A stretch of 64,000 nt of DNA from Trematomus loennbergii (lineage: Eukaryota > Chordata > Actinopteri > Perciformes > Nototheniidae), in contig JAAOOA010000128.1 in NCBI GenBank assembly GCA_012861695.1, positions 536,001 through 600,000 of the forward strand, read 5' to 3'. Positions within the stretch are counted from its first letter, which is position 1; each line of letters starts with the position of its first letter. This document shows, one piece after another, positions 43,552 to 56,899 of the stretch. Both the position numbers and the translations under genes were made by a program. The notes under the pieces are model-generated. The model searched no databases. It was given only the letters and a program-made list of their open reading frames with translations, and was not told the DNA's origin.

Positions 43552-46500
43552 CCTCAAAAGGTTCAAAGTCCCAAGGAACGTTGAATAGGGGCTGAAATAA
43601 ACGCTTAAAATACAGTTTCAATGTTTACCCTAAGGTTTTATAGTATATGGATATATATGAAATATAAATAAATATATATTGAGGGATTTGGAGGCATTGC
43701 CTAATTTCCAGGAGGGTTAAGAACATAGTAAAAATAGCTGCAGATAGCAAAACAGAACAGTTACATAACCATTGTAGTTAGTTAGTAGTTAGATGACACT
43801 GTCTAAGTAGTCAATAACAGAGAATGATGTAAGTTATGTCATATATGTTACAACTTAAGACATTGCTTATAACATTTTCTGGTTGCTCCTGTCTCCAAAG
43901 GATCAATAAATTGTACAATTATTAACTTTAGGGGACACAACATTTTTCGTAATCTATTGAAAGAACATTTCACAAACTATTTTTTGCCTGGAGAAAGCTG
44001 ATTTCTTGACCATCTGCGTGTATGACCAGGTTTCAATTACCTATTTGTATGCACCAGACACAGACAGTATGGCAATATTAAAGAAATATCTTCAGCCTTT
44101 TAATTCTAAATTACAAAAGCTGCACTGTTATTCTTAAAAAAACAACCTCTATTTCATAGTAGAGGACTGACTAATTTAAAATAAAACCAAGAAATGCACA
44201 TCGGCATGAAAGTGCATGCCCAGTTATTCTGTCAGTAACACAGTTTATTTTCACAGTCGCACACTGCAGCAGAGTAATTGTAATGTCAACATGATATCCT
44301 AAATATATCCATGACATTACACACGCATAAAATGTATTGTCATCCACTGTTTCCATCCCTTCTTTTTCCTCTTTTGCTATATTCCTTTAGTTAAAATATA
44401 TTTAGATGTAATGGAAACCAAGCATATCTATTACCTATCTATTTCTATTTCCATTTCTTGTGATTGTTCTTTTTCTCTTTCTACCTCAACACCAGAGTAT
44501 CACAGAGGATTATAATAACATCTTTATGAGATATAATACACACACAGGCACCTTTGTTAACAACCATGACAGCGGATGCAAAAAAAAGAGGATCGCAGTA
44601 CTTTCCGAAAAAAGACGACAAAATAGACTTTACCTTTGAACTTTTACACTGCACATATCTTATACAACATCTTCCAATTTTCTCAATAATTAAGGGTCTC
44701 AAATGATTGTTTAAAGTCTTCTTCAATCCAATACAGCATGATCTTCATTTAGTAAATGATGGTTATATCTAGAGTAAAACAGACATTCAAGCTGGATATG
44801 TTTCAGAGCATGAACACTTTCACTTTGGGTTTACCCTTCATGAAAGTTATTGGTAACATCTTGGTAACCTAAACATTTCTTAGTCAGCATTTGATTGAAG
44901 CTCCATCCTCAACAAGATGCCGACAGACAAAATGTCAGACTTCAAAACGGTAATCAACAAACCAATTCCCAAATGGCACCATGTTTACTGCAGCTTCCCA
45001 CACTGCAAGACCAATACGATATTAGGACTTTTGTGTCCAGGCAGGATTCTTCTCTTTTTCTCTACAGCAGGGTGGTGTCATCATATATTTTTTCATTATT
45101 CATTTAATCTTCAGAGATGTGTAATACTATTTCAAGTATCAATGCACCGTGTTAAGAATTGTGCCTAGACACATTGTTAAGCCACAATTGAATACAAGTA
45201 GGTCCTCAACTCAACACTTCAAAAATATATTTTAGTCGGGATGCAGAGCTATTTTGCACACACTCAATGGGGGAAAAAACATCCTGGTAGCACAGACAGG
45301 AGAACCCTATATTTTTAATGAGGTGGTTTTGCAAAGAATCTGGCGAGGAACAAACACAGTTTTAAGGTCATTATTGTTGATGCCTCCCCAAAAGGAGAGG
45401 TTTTGTTTTCTGTTCTAGTAACGTGATGGTCTGTCAGCAGTATTATGGTAAATGGAATGGACTTATAGCGATTTTCTAGTCTTTGTCATCCTTTTTTGCA
45501 TCTACATTTATCATACATCATTTACTCAAAAGGCAGCCATTCAAAATGGTGGTTTATGGCACACATATTCTTTTATCGGTAAAAACTTGTGGTAAGTATC
45601 TTGCCCAAGTACACATTGTCATATTGACTGCAGAGAAAGTCACTGGTGATTTTCATGAAACCTGGTGGGTTGAAAATATTAATTAATTAATATTATTTCA
45701 TATTTAAAGTTATATATATTTATTTGTATACTTTTCTTGCAGTTGCTGTGTATGTATGCCAATAATATATGTGTACGGTGGACATCTGTGCTCTTAACCT
45801 GTGCAGCTGCCTGAGCTCACTCAGTGTGAAGTCACCATTAGCATTATTCCGCCCATTTTCTCATTGGAATTCCATGAGGCATGTTGAATAGCCCAAGCTA
45901 ACAGATGTCTATCAATGTGATGCATGCAGTAAAACAAAGTTTTGCTGATAACTGGAGATGCATACAAATTCACCTTCAGAAGTAATTGTACTGGATTCCA
46001 TCAAATTGCCTGAATGCTGGACATTTCCTATCATTCGTGTATGCTATCATGTTAGCTTCGACACACCCAATCAATCTATGGTATACATTAGTGCACAGGT
46101 TTCTATCTATGCTCTACTCTTGCATGTTGATTGGCAGATGTAAAATGGCTGCTTAAAACCTGACAGCCTGATAATTGGCAGATGGTTGATTGGCTACCTT
46201 TAATTGGCTGCTTCTAACCGCCTGTTGTAGCCCATCTAACATTACTCGCAATGCTAGCTTTGTGACAGCACTTCACCATCCATCCCCGTGCCTGCATGGC
46301 ATTCCCTCGCTTCCCATGCCCATTATATTTTGAATAGTTTGCAACATGAGAACTTCTCAAAAAAATGGGACACACATTTGCATACATCTGGTTTTCCGCT
46401 GTTTTTCTTTCTGTTCTGCCTCCTCACACCTCCATGCCCTCAGGTTACAGATTATCAAGACGTCTCGGTTTCCACCGGTGTATCACCTTTTTGTCAGACA

Positions 46501-48140
46501 TTTGGGAACATTTGATAAAGTCATTACCATAAGCCTCTTCATCTGATTTCCCTGCATAAGTAACCATTTTTTGATTGTCAGGTATGAATCAGACGCTTCA
46601 CTGTCTGTGCTGACAGTTATAGCTGTCATTTATCTCCCAGTGGAAAGACAATAGGAAAACATCTTGCGCTTCGCTCTATTGTCCCTTTGTGTGTTAGTGC
46701 ACAATCATAATCTTATTACTTATTGGAGACCTGAAAAGGAGTTCTTGTCAGACAGATTGTCAAGTAAGTTTGAAATCATTAATGTTGACTGTGTGGAACT
46801 TTGACGGAGGCTGCTGAGAGCTGCAGAGGGAAATCTTCAGGGTGTACTGTTCTCTGGCTTTTGCTGTTAACCTTTACTGATGAGTTCACAGTGACAGAGG
46901 TGGGAATCTCATGGGGACCCATCAAAAAAGTGAAGATATAAGGGGATGTTATAATTGCTTTGAAAGCAGATGCTCACCGGAAAAAGACTATTAAGGAGTC
47001 GAGAATACTTTGTTCCCATTAAGTCGGAGAGTATACAGCAGGCATAATGTTCTCTTTTTGGGCAGAGAAATTACGGACAAGTAAATAGAGGAAATGTTTT
47101 AATATGCAGTATGATGTAATTTTGATTTGAATCGTAACAATTGGTCAAATTAATACATGTAATATGAATGAGTGACAAGCTTAGAGTATCAAGCTTAGAA
47201 CATGTAAACCTGTCCAAACTTTACAGATCATTTTAGCACATAAATATATTTCCTAGATATTTCTAAAGTTTCGTTTTTTTTCGTTACCCCAGCATGCAGA
47301 GCATTTTTGTGTCTTTTAGCACTTTAAAGATATTTCCAGGAACAACTCATCTGTTACTTCAGCATTTAGTTGAACATATTGAACCTGTATGGATACAATC
47401 CGCTCTTTTGAGCCTTTCTTCTAACACTGGATGTTTAACCTTTCTTTTAGCAGCATACAAGATTCTAATAAACACACTTCAAAACATCAGCCATATATAC
47501 ATTTTCCATCTAGCTTGTGAATATAACTTCCTTGGTGGCAGTAATATACTGTATGTTTCGCTATGTGTTTGTTTTATTTCGGTAGTCTGCTGTCAGTGGT
47601 GTTGGAGAAAAAACACTGGCCCGATGTTCACCTTTTGGCCGAACATTGTAGAATTGTTAAAGGAAAAAAACATTTTCAAGATGGGGCATGGCCTTGACGA
47701 GAACAGAACTGGAAAATCTTGCTATGCTTTTCTGCGGGTTGTCCAAAAAGGCAACTAATAAAGTTACATTTTAATGTTGAGAGCTTGTCATGCTACTGCC
47801 AGTGGCCAAAACATTTGAAAAATGTAGATATTCTTAAAGATATCTCTAGTTTGCTCATTCTTGAATCACCTATAGTCAATTGTAAACAGAGGGAAAAAGT
47901 GTTGTGTTTAGGTCATAACAAATCAGATTTGAATACGTGTAACTTTATCCAATTTACCAAAGGATCCGTCTCTTGAATAGAACTCATGGGCATCTTAGTG
48001 CAGTAATTGTATGCCACCTGAATTCAAATGACATCATTCTCAGCTCTTCAAAGAACTTCAAGGATTCAGTACTTAAAACAATCAAACTGTTGGTTGCCAT
48101 GAGACATCCCCTTAGGTGAAAAGCTGCTTTTGACCTCAGC
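43552..48140. other. 4.6 kb without recognisable features
   Basis: AT-rich DNA. The longest frame (47294-47758, 154 codons) has no motif or coding bias and is probably chance. No repeats shared with the rest of the window were noticed. This may be unique sequence near or inside an intron. Confidence 0.5.
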
Positions 48141-48866
48141 CAGTGGCGGCGCCAGGGTATGGCTGGGGTAGGCTACAGCCATACCAAGAAATGGCTTAGC
48201 CCCACCTTAGCCCCACCATGAAAAGTGATGCAAATTCAATTAATAATAAGCGAAATGCTAAATGTTGAGAACACGGATTGCGAAAATATACGGGTCGTGT
48301 CCACAGCACACAAACTGATCCTGCTGTAACAACAAGTGCACGTTACTGATGCAATATGGTTGAGACCATTCGGGCTTATGCTATAAGAGGGGTGCAAGGA
48401 ATAGTCTAAGTAGTGGGGGAGTTTTATACACTAAAGGTGTGGAAATTCTCTGGCGTTATAATATCAGCGCGGCCGCGGTCAGATCAAAATGCCTCCGAAT
48501 GCAATTTGAATAGACCTACAGCCAATCAGAGCAACGCAACGTTGGATCTGCGTCATGCCTTATTGATTGAGATCAATCGAAACCGCCATTCAGTATCCCC
48601 ATTGGATCTTCAACGTGTACTATCATACGTCACGTTCACAGTGATCCCTTTTTATTTACTACAAGACAAATGTGCCGTTTTATTTCATACAGTTCCATTT
48701 TGATTGAGACAGGGAAATAATCTAAACCTCACGCGTGGCGTTTCACTGTCAAGGGGGCGATATAGCGTGTATGTAATTACATTGCAAATACTGACTTGAG
48801 CACCACCACTGTATGGGTTAGCCCTACCATAGATTACCCAACAAAAATGCTCTGGCGCCGCCACTG
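48141..48866. mobile_element. hAT MITE, CAGTGGCGGCGCCAG family
   Basis: Ends cagtggcggcgccagggtat and the complement of cagtggcggcgccagagca, with a perfect 8-bp duplication acctcagc (48133-48140 and 48867-48874). Contains tagccccacctta repeats near the left end. No transposase. Confidence 0.95.
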
Positions 48867-50216
48867 ACCTCAGCACAGCCTATTGCATATGGTACACCAA
48901 CAAAAATAGAGTTAGCACACTCAAGTAGCGTAGATAAGCATGGTGAGCTAAATACGAATAACGATTTGCCATACATACATAGTAGCACCTTCAATATTGA
49001 ATCCAATCCAATGGTGGGACAACTAATTACATATTGATGTCCGTCTGTGTCTAGGACGTTATGCCTAAGGGCCACAAAAATATCGTTTAATTCAGCTGTT
49101 AGCCAAAGAGTGTTTTCTTTTAAATTCCTTTGGTTGCAGACCAAAACAGCAGGGAAAATAAAATTCAGAAAAGCATATCAAAATCGACCAAAATCGAGAT
49201 AATCATACAGTGAAGATATCAGGTACCATCAACCAGACCACTAAGATGAAACGTTGGGCAGATCAATGAAAGTCTGCGACCTTCCTGCTTAATGTTGTAA
49301 TCGCAGTCTTTTTTGTTTGTGAACTACAAAAACTTGTGTATTAATGTAAAAGTGTCCTAGTGCTGACTAATATCTGCAGTCCTTTCATCTCTTGTCTAGT
49401 GCCTTGTGTTCTTTCTTCTTTTTATATTTGGTAAAAAAGTAGGCAATTTGTGTATTTTTTTAACAGAGGGAGAAAGAAGTGTGAAAATGCTACAAAAATA
49501 CTTAATGGGAGTAGTGGAGTGCTGCTGATTGCTGATCTTCTACACCCCATTCCTGCATTTAAAGGTTTTCTTCCATCCAGAAAATTGTCAAAATTGTACG
49601 TTGATGCATATTCCAGCCCTTACGATTTTGGGAATATTAGGAGTTGGGTGAAGCATGATAAACAGTTGGTAGTCTCAAACAAAACCTGAAAGATAAAGCA
49701 CATGTTTGGAATATGTCATGATATACTTGAAAAACCCTAATCCCTAACCCCAACCCTAACTCTACCATTTTAATCTTACCAACTTTTCTCATACCTTGTC
49801 ACAAGGGCACACAAGAATCACAATGGTATTCAGGGTATGACATATTGCGTGATAATCTATTTAAAAAGGCTTCAAGTAATACATTTGGATCTGACCAGTC
49901 ATTGTCAGAACAATTTGGAACTACTGGTAGTTATGGCTGTGGTTAATTATGCTAAAGGTTTGATTGACAGATGGTTTCATCCAATCAGTTGCAAAGTATT
50001 TCTTTAAGTGCCTGTCCTTTTACCAAAAAGTTTCCAGTAGTTAATGTATCAAAGATCTTCCATGTGACTGATATGCCCTGTGACTTGCCTTGTGTTTTTT
50101 TGTGATTACAATCTACATCAGTCCTCCACATTCCATGCCTTTGGTTGCCTTAAATGTTAACTAACATTGTTTTTTTTATATTCTGCTGAATATGTTAAGT
50201 AACTCACGTTATAAAA
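48867..50216. other. Non-coding DNA with a telomere-like tract
   Basis: No gene seen. aaccctaatccctaacccca at 49735-49754, continuing ccctaactc, is an imperfect TTAGGG-type tract in complement. Such tracts are scattered in this window and do not mark a chromosome end. Confidence 0.5.
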
Positions 50217-52068
50217 TAGGGGTGCAACAACTAATCGACGACCAAATTAGTTGCCAACTATTTCAGTCATCGATTCGTTGGTGACGTCATCACGTGTGTC
50301 TTACGCGCCATTAAGCTCCAACGTTATCGTCTTTTTATCGGTACTGGAGACATTTAAAAAAGATATGTCATATGTATTATTGCTATATAAACATTATATC
50401 GCAGTCTTATGCCCCTTTCACACCGGCGCTTTTCCAGCTCCTGCTCGGAGCTGGAGCTGGAAAAGGCCGGTTTTTCCTGTTCACACCGCAGCGGCGGCGC
50501 GTCATAGCTCCGGAATGCGGTTCACTTCCAGCTCCAAAAAATTGTCGGTCCAGAGGCAAGAGCTTCGGAGCTATGACGCGGCGTCTCTTACGTCGAGGCG
50601 TGCAGGAAACCTTACTTTGACCATCCGTTCGCTGTTATTGATCATTGTGAGATACATGGGCTGTACAGGTTGTCATGTCCGACTATCAGTAGTAGAATCA
50701 TAATGAAAAATACGCTGGTAAAATGTGCCTGTAGAAAACGGCTTAGCAAGTAGTCAGTTTAGCTTCGGTTGCTATGCTAACATCACCCATGTTATACCAG
50801 AGAAACTTTCATAACAGCGTTGTGATGCCAAACAGCGTCAATTCAGACTGACACACATTCACTTAAGGGGAACTGGGGATATGTATCAGCTGCTTGTGTG
50901 ACAGTCAGACAGTGAATACTTTAGAGCCGTGTGAGCTAACCCGGAGCTAACGGGAGAATAAACTCCGGTGGAAGTGCAGCCAGCACTGCAGCGGTCGGTA
51001 AATGCCGCTGAAACACATTAATAAACAATGAACCACGGCACTCTGGGGAAAAGTATAAGGTTGGAGAAGTCGTTATTTAATTTAATCTGGCTTCGTATGA
51101 TTAAAAGCAACACGATCATCGACCCGACGCAGTCCCCGGCCCGTTGTTGTTGTGGGAGAAAATCAGCGACGTAAACTGTGACGTCATGACGCAGCAGCGG
51201 CAGCTGGGCGGTGTGAACAGAGCGGGAGCTGAAAAGGGAAACCGGAGCTGAACCAGAAAAGCTCTCGCTAGGAGCTGGAAAGGGAAAAGCGCTGGTGTGA
51301 AAGCCGCATTAGTGTCGCCAACTCGTTTCTAACATGCAAAAAGACAAAAAATTCTATGATGTATTTTCGATCTTTCCAATCCAGACGAGAGATCTCTCTC
51401 CTGTCTGTGTGCGAGGGGGCGGGGCAGTTTACACACATGCGGCTGCTACATGCAGCAACACACACGGCGGGGATGGCGGAGAGAAGCGCTCCAAGGTGTG
51501 GTTGAATGTCTTGAGGTGGACAATGCTCGTTGCCAATAGTGCAATAAAAGTTTAGCATGTAAGGGCGGTAACACGAGCAATTTGTCTAAACATTTAGCAA
51601 AAGTGCACCACATTCAGACGGAGAAATGCACCGGGTTCGACTGTCTCTACGGAGTTAACAAAATTATACAAACATGGGTTAATGATTAGAAGTAACTGAG
51701 TTATTTTTTTTTTTAAAGTTTCAGCTATTCTGTTTACAGTTCTGTCATCACATTATTTAATACGATTTGTTAAAACATTGTTGTTTCTTTTGATGTCAAA
51801 TATTATTTATTTAATTTAAATAAAAAGCAATGTTAGTTTTGTTCACAATTTGTTTAGTTAATTTAATAATATATGTATTTTTGAATCAAGTATTCATCTT
51901 TATTGTCTTCATTGTTAGTTTCCACATGCCTAAAACAACCTCAAGCTAAATCTAAAAGTTGATGGCTAAATAAGAACGTTTGAGAAATTGTGCAAGGCAT
52001 AATAGTCCGAATAGTCGATTAATCGTTTCATTAATCGATTATCAAATTAATCGTTTGTTGCAGCCCTA
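50217..52068. mobile_element. hAT MITE, AGGGGTGCAACAACTAATCG family
   Basis: Ends taggggtgcaacaactaatc and the complement of tagggctgcaacaaacgatt, with a perfect 8-bp duplication ttataaaa (50209-50216 and 52069-52076). The inside is broken by a nested Harbinger-type MITE. After it, 51311-51665 keeps a BED-exon trace (SKHLAKVHHIQTEKC reading) as in the 36.9-kb element. Non-autonomous. Confidence 0.95.
50410..51308. mobile_element. Harbinger-type MITE nested in the hAT MITE
   Basis: Inverted ends tgcccctttcacacc and the complement of tgcggctttcacacc, with a TTA duplication (50407-50409 and 51309-51311), as expected for PIF/Harbinger. Subterminal gagctggagctgg and ccagctcc palindromes and a gtgacgtcatgacg box are visible. 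899 bases, no transposase. A fragment of the same family lies at 14186. Confidence 0.88.
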
Positions 52069-53935
52069 TTATAAAAAGAGTATTTTGCGAATCACAGTTA
52101 ATATCATATTGTGTAGTATCTCTGTAGAATTCCCGTTAGCTACAGTCATACTTTAGTGCTACCGCCAGGAATGTGTGTATTTTCTGTTAATTCTCCAAGT
52201 TATTATTATTGTATATTCTTCTGGATATTTAGGTGTCTTTTGTATTGTGCTTTATTTATTAGTTTCACCCCTTCTCATTCAAATACACTGAAAAAAAAGA
52301 TGACTGGTGTTGTTTAGCTGCTCGTCAAAGTGCTGGGATACTGTACGTGCACGTAGGACAAATAACAGTAACTTGTTGGCACCAATCATCATCATTATAT
52401 TTTAGACGTATATTTAAATACAACTGGGTGGAAAGTAATTTACTTGCTTAGCATGTATTTGGTTAATTGTAACTGAAATGGTCTTTTAATGTGTGATATA
52501 CTGTTTTTGTCACACAACAATTAATGTTATAAAGACAGTACATCTCCACAACATCTATTGGATTAGAGTTTTTTTTATTCCTAGTCTCTTTCCCTCTTTC
52601 CTGTTTTTTTCAAATGAAGGCCAATTGGTAATGATTTAATTTATGTACACAGTATGTGAACAAGTTGCATTTCTTTAGAGATGTTGTTTTAATGTGGGAG
52701 AACATGCGTCCACATCTGCGCACGTGGGCGCACTTTTCTGTGTAGAGCTACGTAACATCACCTCAGGTGTGTTTGAATCATATTTTCGAAGGAGTTGGAG
52801 ATAAATCATCAGAATCCTCTCTGACATCAAAACCCCCGAAGCACTAATCAGCAGCGTTCTCAAACAAATGTGAACAGGCAGCGAGACGACCGCTACGTGG
52901 GCTTCAATCATGGCAGCTGATGTCTTACTTACTTACGCGTGTTTAACAGGTATCTGGGATGTCGAGGGAAGAGATAAGGAGATTGAGGAGGACAAAGGAA
53001 TGCTGAGCAGAAAGAAAGGCAGAACATTCAAGGCAAAGAGCAACGGATTGAATATAGAGTCAGGAAAATATGTCACATTCACTTTCTTCACCTGCAGTAA
53101 TAATCTCAAACATGATCCTTTTCAACGATTGGATCATTCCATTTATGCAACGTGACTTTTTAAGATATTCCACACTATGCAAACAGTGTTTTTCTTTCAA
53201 TTAAACTGAGAAGTATTTGAAGTCAAATGTCAGTTCACATATAGGATGAGTTTTTCAATTTGAATTTAATACATATGTGAAATGCAGACATTATGCAATT
53301 ATAACGTCACAAAAGCAGTAAACTGAAGTTTATAATCCTGGATACAACCAAGATCCACGCTGTGGTCTAATGATGTCGGCTTCAATTTCACAGTTAGTAG
53401 GATATAAGATAGACAGAAAAATATTATGACATTGCAATGGAGGAATTTAAGTTTTGTATTGCCTGTATGGGTGGCATATTGCATAACGTCCAATATTATA
53501 TGTTAAATTAATAACTTCCATGGATATCCAAGGATTAGCCAATTAGTTTACTCTGAAGCTGAACAATTTATATCATTTGTAAAACTTAAAGCCATATCAA
53601 GCATAGCTTCTAAACACTTTCTGTAGATTTGATGCTTAAACGCTGAATAAGCCATAGCTTCTACTGTTGATTCATTGTTGTAACTGTGTGTTCTGGTGTA
53701 TTGATATCCCACTTTTTCTTTTCACAGTCCCTTAACAAACTGCACATTGACAGAATTGAAAGTGTATAGTAGACAGACCTGCCAAAGTCGACTTTATTGT
53801 CAATTTCTCTGTGTGTGGGATTCAGACAGGGAGATCGAAATGCTGTTCCTTGCCGTCCTGAAGAATACAAATATATAAAAAAAGATATACATATATGTAT
53901 ATGTACATACATACTATGAGGGGCCGTACAGGCCA
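52069..53935. other. No gene seen
   Basis: AT-rich non-coding DNA. Open frames such as 52910-53155 show no recognisable domain. Confidence 0.5.
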
Positions 53936-53939
53936 TAAT

Positions 53940-54215
53940 TCATACTGGTCCTCTCACATAAATACATTCTCCTTTTACATACATAGATGTTCACTCTTAC
54001 ACATATACATTCTCCTTTCATATACATATATATTTACACTCACACATTCATACATTTTGCTCTCATATTATCATATTTCAATGCACCGATTCATACATTG
54101 TCACTCACATATTTATACATTTTTCACTTACACATATATACATTATGCTCTCATATTCATATATTTTAACGCTCATATTTATACAGTTTGCTCTCATGCA
54201 CATTCAATCAATGTT
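53940..54215. repeat. Degenerate TCATACATT-type tandem repeat
   Basis: Irregular units built on acactcacacattcatacat, ctctcatatt and ttatacattttt recur about every 25-35 bases. An open frame through it is a by-product of the repeat. A reverse-sense version (gtatgtatgtgtgagagaaa) follows at about 54278. Confidence 0.75.
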
Positions 54216-54432
54216 TACATTTAATATTATAAATAATATATGCATGACTGAAGACAATATATGTATGCAATAGAAGAATGTATGTATGTGTGAGAGAAAG
54301 TATAGTGGAAACGGAAGGAGTATGGTTGAAACAGAAGGCAGGTCATTATCGCGCTGTGATTGGCTCAGAAGGTTGAGCGGACGGGCTCATGTTCAGAACT
54401 TCGGATTCAAATCAACATGATAGAGGGAGATG

Positions 54433-55855
54433 AATCCGTGTATCTTCGGACCATTTGTTTTTCTTTTTTTTTAAAGTAAACGTAAGAGTGTCTGCGAGGC
54501 GTTTTTGCTTTTAGTTTTTTACCTTACTAAATGGTCTAATGGTCATTGGAGCGAGGGGGGGGCGCCGCGAAACTCGCAGAAGTGATTTCAAAACAAAAGC
54601 ACTCGTTTGCTTGGAACGGTGATAATATTATAAACAAGGGGAAACTAGGTGAATTTAGCGATCACAACAAAAACGGCCAAGACACATATTGAGCCCAGAA
54701 AATGAAAGTTATTAAGGGCTGTAAATATAATAAGCCTATGTCTAAAATGGACAACATTGTTAGGAGATTTTTACTATACCGCGGTTCTGCACTGCGGTCA
54801 ACTCAGCCGTCTCTCGCTTTTGTTTTTTCAAATGATAAAAAGACAATTTTACCATTAGTTCTTAATGATATTGATACTGCTGGACTCAGTAGTCTTAATA
54901 CCACAATACATTCTACTTCTAGTGTGTTTGTTGTTGTTGTTGAAATCCTCTGTCAATGTCCCCTCCTGAGAACAAAATCAAGCCACTTCTGCTAAGTTTG
55001 ATGAGTGAAAAAAATATTTTTTTGTCATTAGTTCTTCGTGAGATTACACTGTTGGACTAGTGAAACTACTCCCACAAATACTATGAAGTACTTTTACTGT
55101 GTACTTTTTGAGTAATCCTCTGTCAATGTCCCCTCCTGAGTACAAGAATGCATGTTTCTCTACTATTTTGAATAAGCGTTAAAACACCTTTCACCTCACC
55201 TTCATGAGACTGATATTGTTGGACAGAGTATTTTAAGAGGATGGTGGACATGATCAGCACTACTTCCAGTCAGTACTCCGGCAGCAGCATTTTTACCCCT
55301 TGGAAAGTCTTTAGAGTCTGGCCTGGATAGCTGGTCACAACTATCCTTCAGCACACTGACACACCTTGTCACTCTTGTTGGCCTCTTATGAAGCTGCTGT
55401 CTTTTAAAATATGATTATTTCTCTGCTCCTAGTTCGTTCCTCGCAGATTCTTCCATCAGTCCCAGTCATTGCATGTCAGTCAATAGAGCTTCGAAAAATG
55501 TGTCCAATTCAACAAAATGTTTTTTTGTGAGTGAAGGCCAGAGCTAAATTATAGATTGTTTGATTGTGTAATTACAAGGTGAGAGAAAATAAATCCACAT
55601 CCTCCTATGAAACTTATTTTATTTCCTTTTCCATGTTATACTTATACTTACTTGTACAGTATTAGAACATTTGCATGTTGAACTACATGCTGATATATCT
55701 TCCCCAGCCTCAAGGATATACAATAAAATAAATGGATAAATGGAGTGCTTTTGACGAGACCATTTAGTAGGTAAAAAGCAAAAACGCCTCTCAGACGCTC
55801 TTCCGTTTACTTGTTTAATAAAGAAAAAAAAATGATCCGTAGATATACACGGATT
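54433..55855. mobile_element. Element with about 105-bp inverted ends
   Basis: aatccgtgtatcttcggacc to about 54543 pairs with the complement of about 55749-55855 (gcgtttttgctttt and actaaatggtct blocks on both arms). The interior holds a 34-base repeat, aatcctctgtcaatgtcccc and onward, at 54943 and 55113. No TSD of clear length and no transposase, so the superfamily is unknown. An (AT)11 tract adjoins the right end. Confidence 0.78.
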
Positions 55856-55860
55856 GTGCT

Positions 55861-55882
55861 ATATATATATATATATATATAT
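55861..55882. repeat. (AT)11 microsatellite
   Basis: Eleven perfect AT units directly after the long-TIR element. Confidence 0.97.
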
Positions 55883-56138
55883 TGTATATACTGTGCTTTT
55901 TTACCCCAAAAGTTGTAAATGAAACAAGTGAAGTACATGTAATAAAGCCGTGGAGGGCGGGAGTTTATAAACCAAAGAGTAACCGCCCTTACGGGACGCT
56001 AACGCACCCGCAAGGACACCTGGCCTCCTATTGGCTGAGGGATTTTGACAGGGTTGTTGCCATACAGTCTATGGTTGTAGCACAAACATCCAAGCGCAGA
56101 GCAGAAATCTGAGAGCAGACATTTGACGAGCACACAGA

Positions 56139-56420
56139 AACGGGGGGTTACGTATTGTAACCCTAGTTATATAAGAACAGGCGGAGCCCTCTACTGGACT
56201 CTATGGGTACTACCTTATCCTGCGTGCATTCTCCCACTGAGACTTCTATAGACGTAGGCCTACCTGAATGCGCGCACATCACACCGTATAAAAGGAGGCC
56301 TCGCCTCCTGACTATCATCCTATACCTCTCTTCAGCGAGCGGAATAGGACAGACAGTGCCCTGAGTAGAGGGCTCCGCCTGTGCTTATATAACTAGGGTT
56401 ACAATACGTAACCCCCCGTT
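56139..56420. repeat. DIRS terminal inverted-repeat hairpin
   Basis: Arms 56139-56195 and 56364-56420 are inverted copies with one mismatch over about 57 bases (aacggggggttacgtattgt start, gcggagccctctact end). The loop carries the promoter-like block tacctgaatgcgcgc plus TATAAAAGG at 56287 and the cagcgagcgg segment. The order of blocks matches the DIRS terminal repeat at 14416. Confidence 0.88.
56287..56295 (+). promoter_or_regulatory. TATA box in the DIRS terminal repeat
   Basis: TATAAAAGG in the same relative place as TATATAAG at 14555, before gcctcctgactatcatcc. It faces away from the DIRS genes here. Role inferred from conservation. Confidence 0.4.
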
Positions 56421-56899
56421 ATATCTCTCACAGGCTCCGCCCTCTACTGGACTCTATGGGTACAGTGGGTGGAGCCCTGATGTATACGCGCACTGTCGTC
56501 CAACACCATTCCACCCTACTGCCCCTGACCGGCTTTTCTGGTCAGCAGCTGCTGCCCCACACTCTCCCTTAACCCGTTGTGACCGAGGAGGAATCTGGGC
56601 TGCGGCTGACAGAGCACACCCTGCTGCGCTTACCTCGCAGAAAGTGTGCTCAAAAAACAGTGCCGGGGGACCCCCCCCCGCCCATAGACGGATGGGAGAG
56701 CCCCTCGGCCCCCGGCTTACTACGCACCTGCCTCCCTGAATCCCTAAGGATAACAGGGAGAGCGCCAGCGCCCATGCCTCACACTGAGGCACTGACCCCG
56801 TGCAGAGTGTGAGAGGACTAACGTAACGGGCCAGCGCGCCCCTTGCCTATCCCGGGACCCTCAGAGGGCCCAGGAAAGGCGAAGGCGCATCACGTCCGG

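Noticed and set aside
47294..47758. 154-codon frame
   Set aside because: No motif, no coding bias and no splice or repeat context; chance in AT-rich DNA is likelier.
52910..53155. 81-codon frame with an acidic/basic segment
   Set aside because: No domain recognised, no flanking gene structure.
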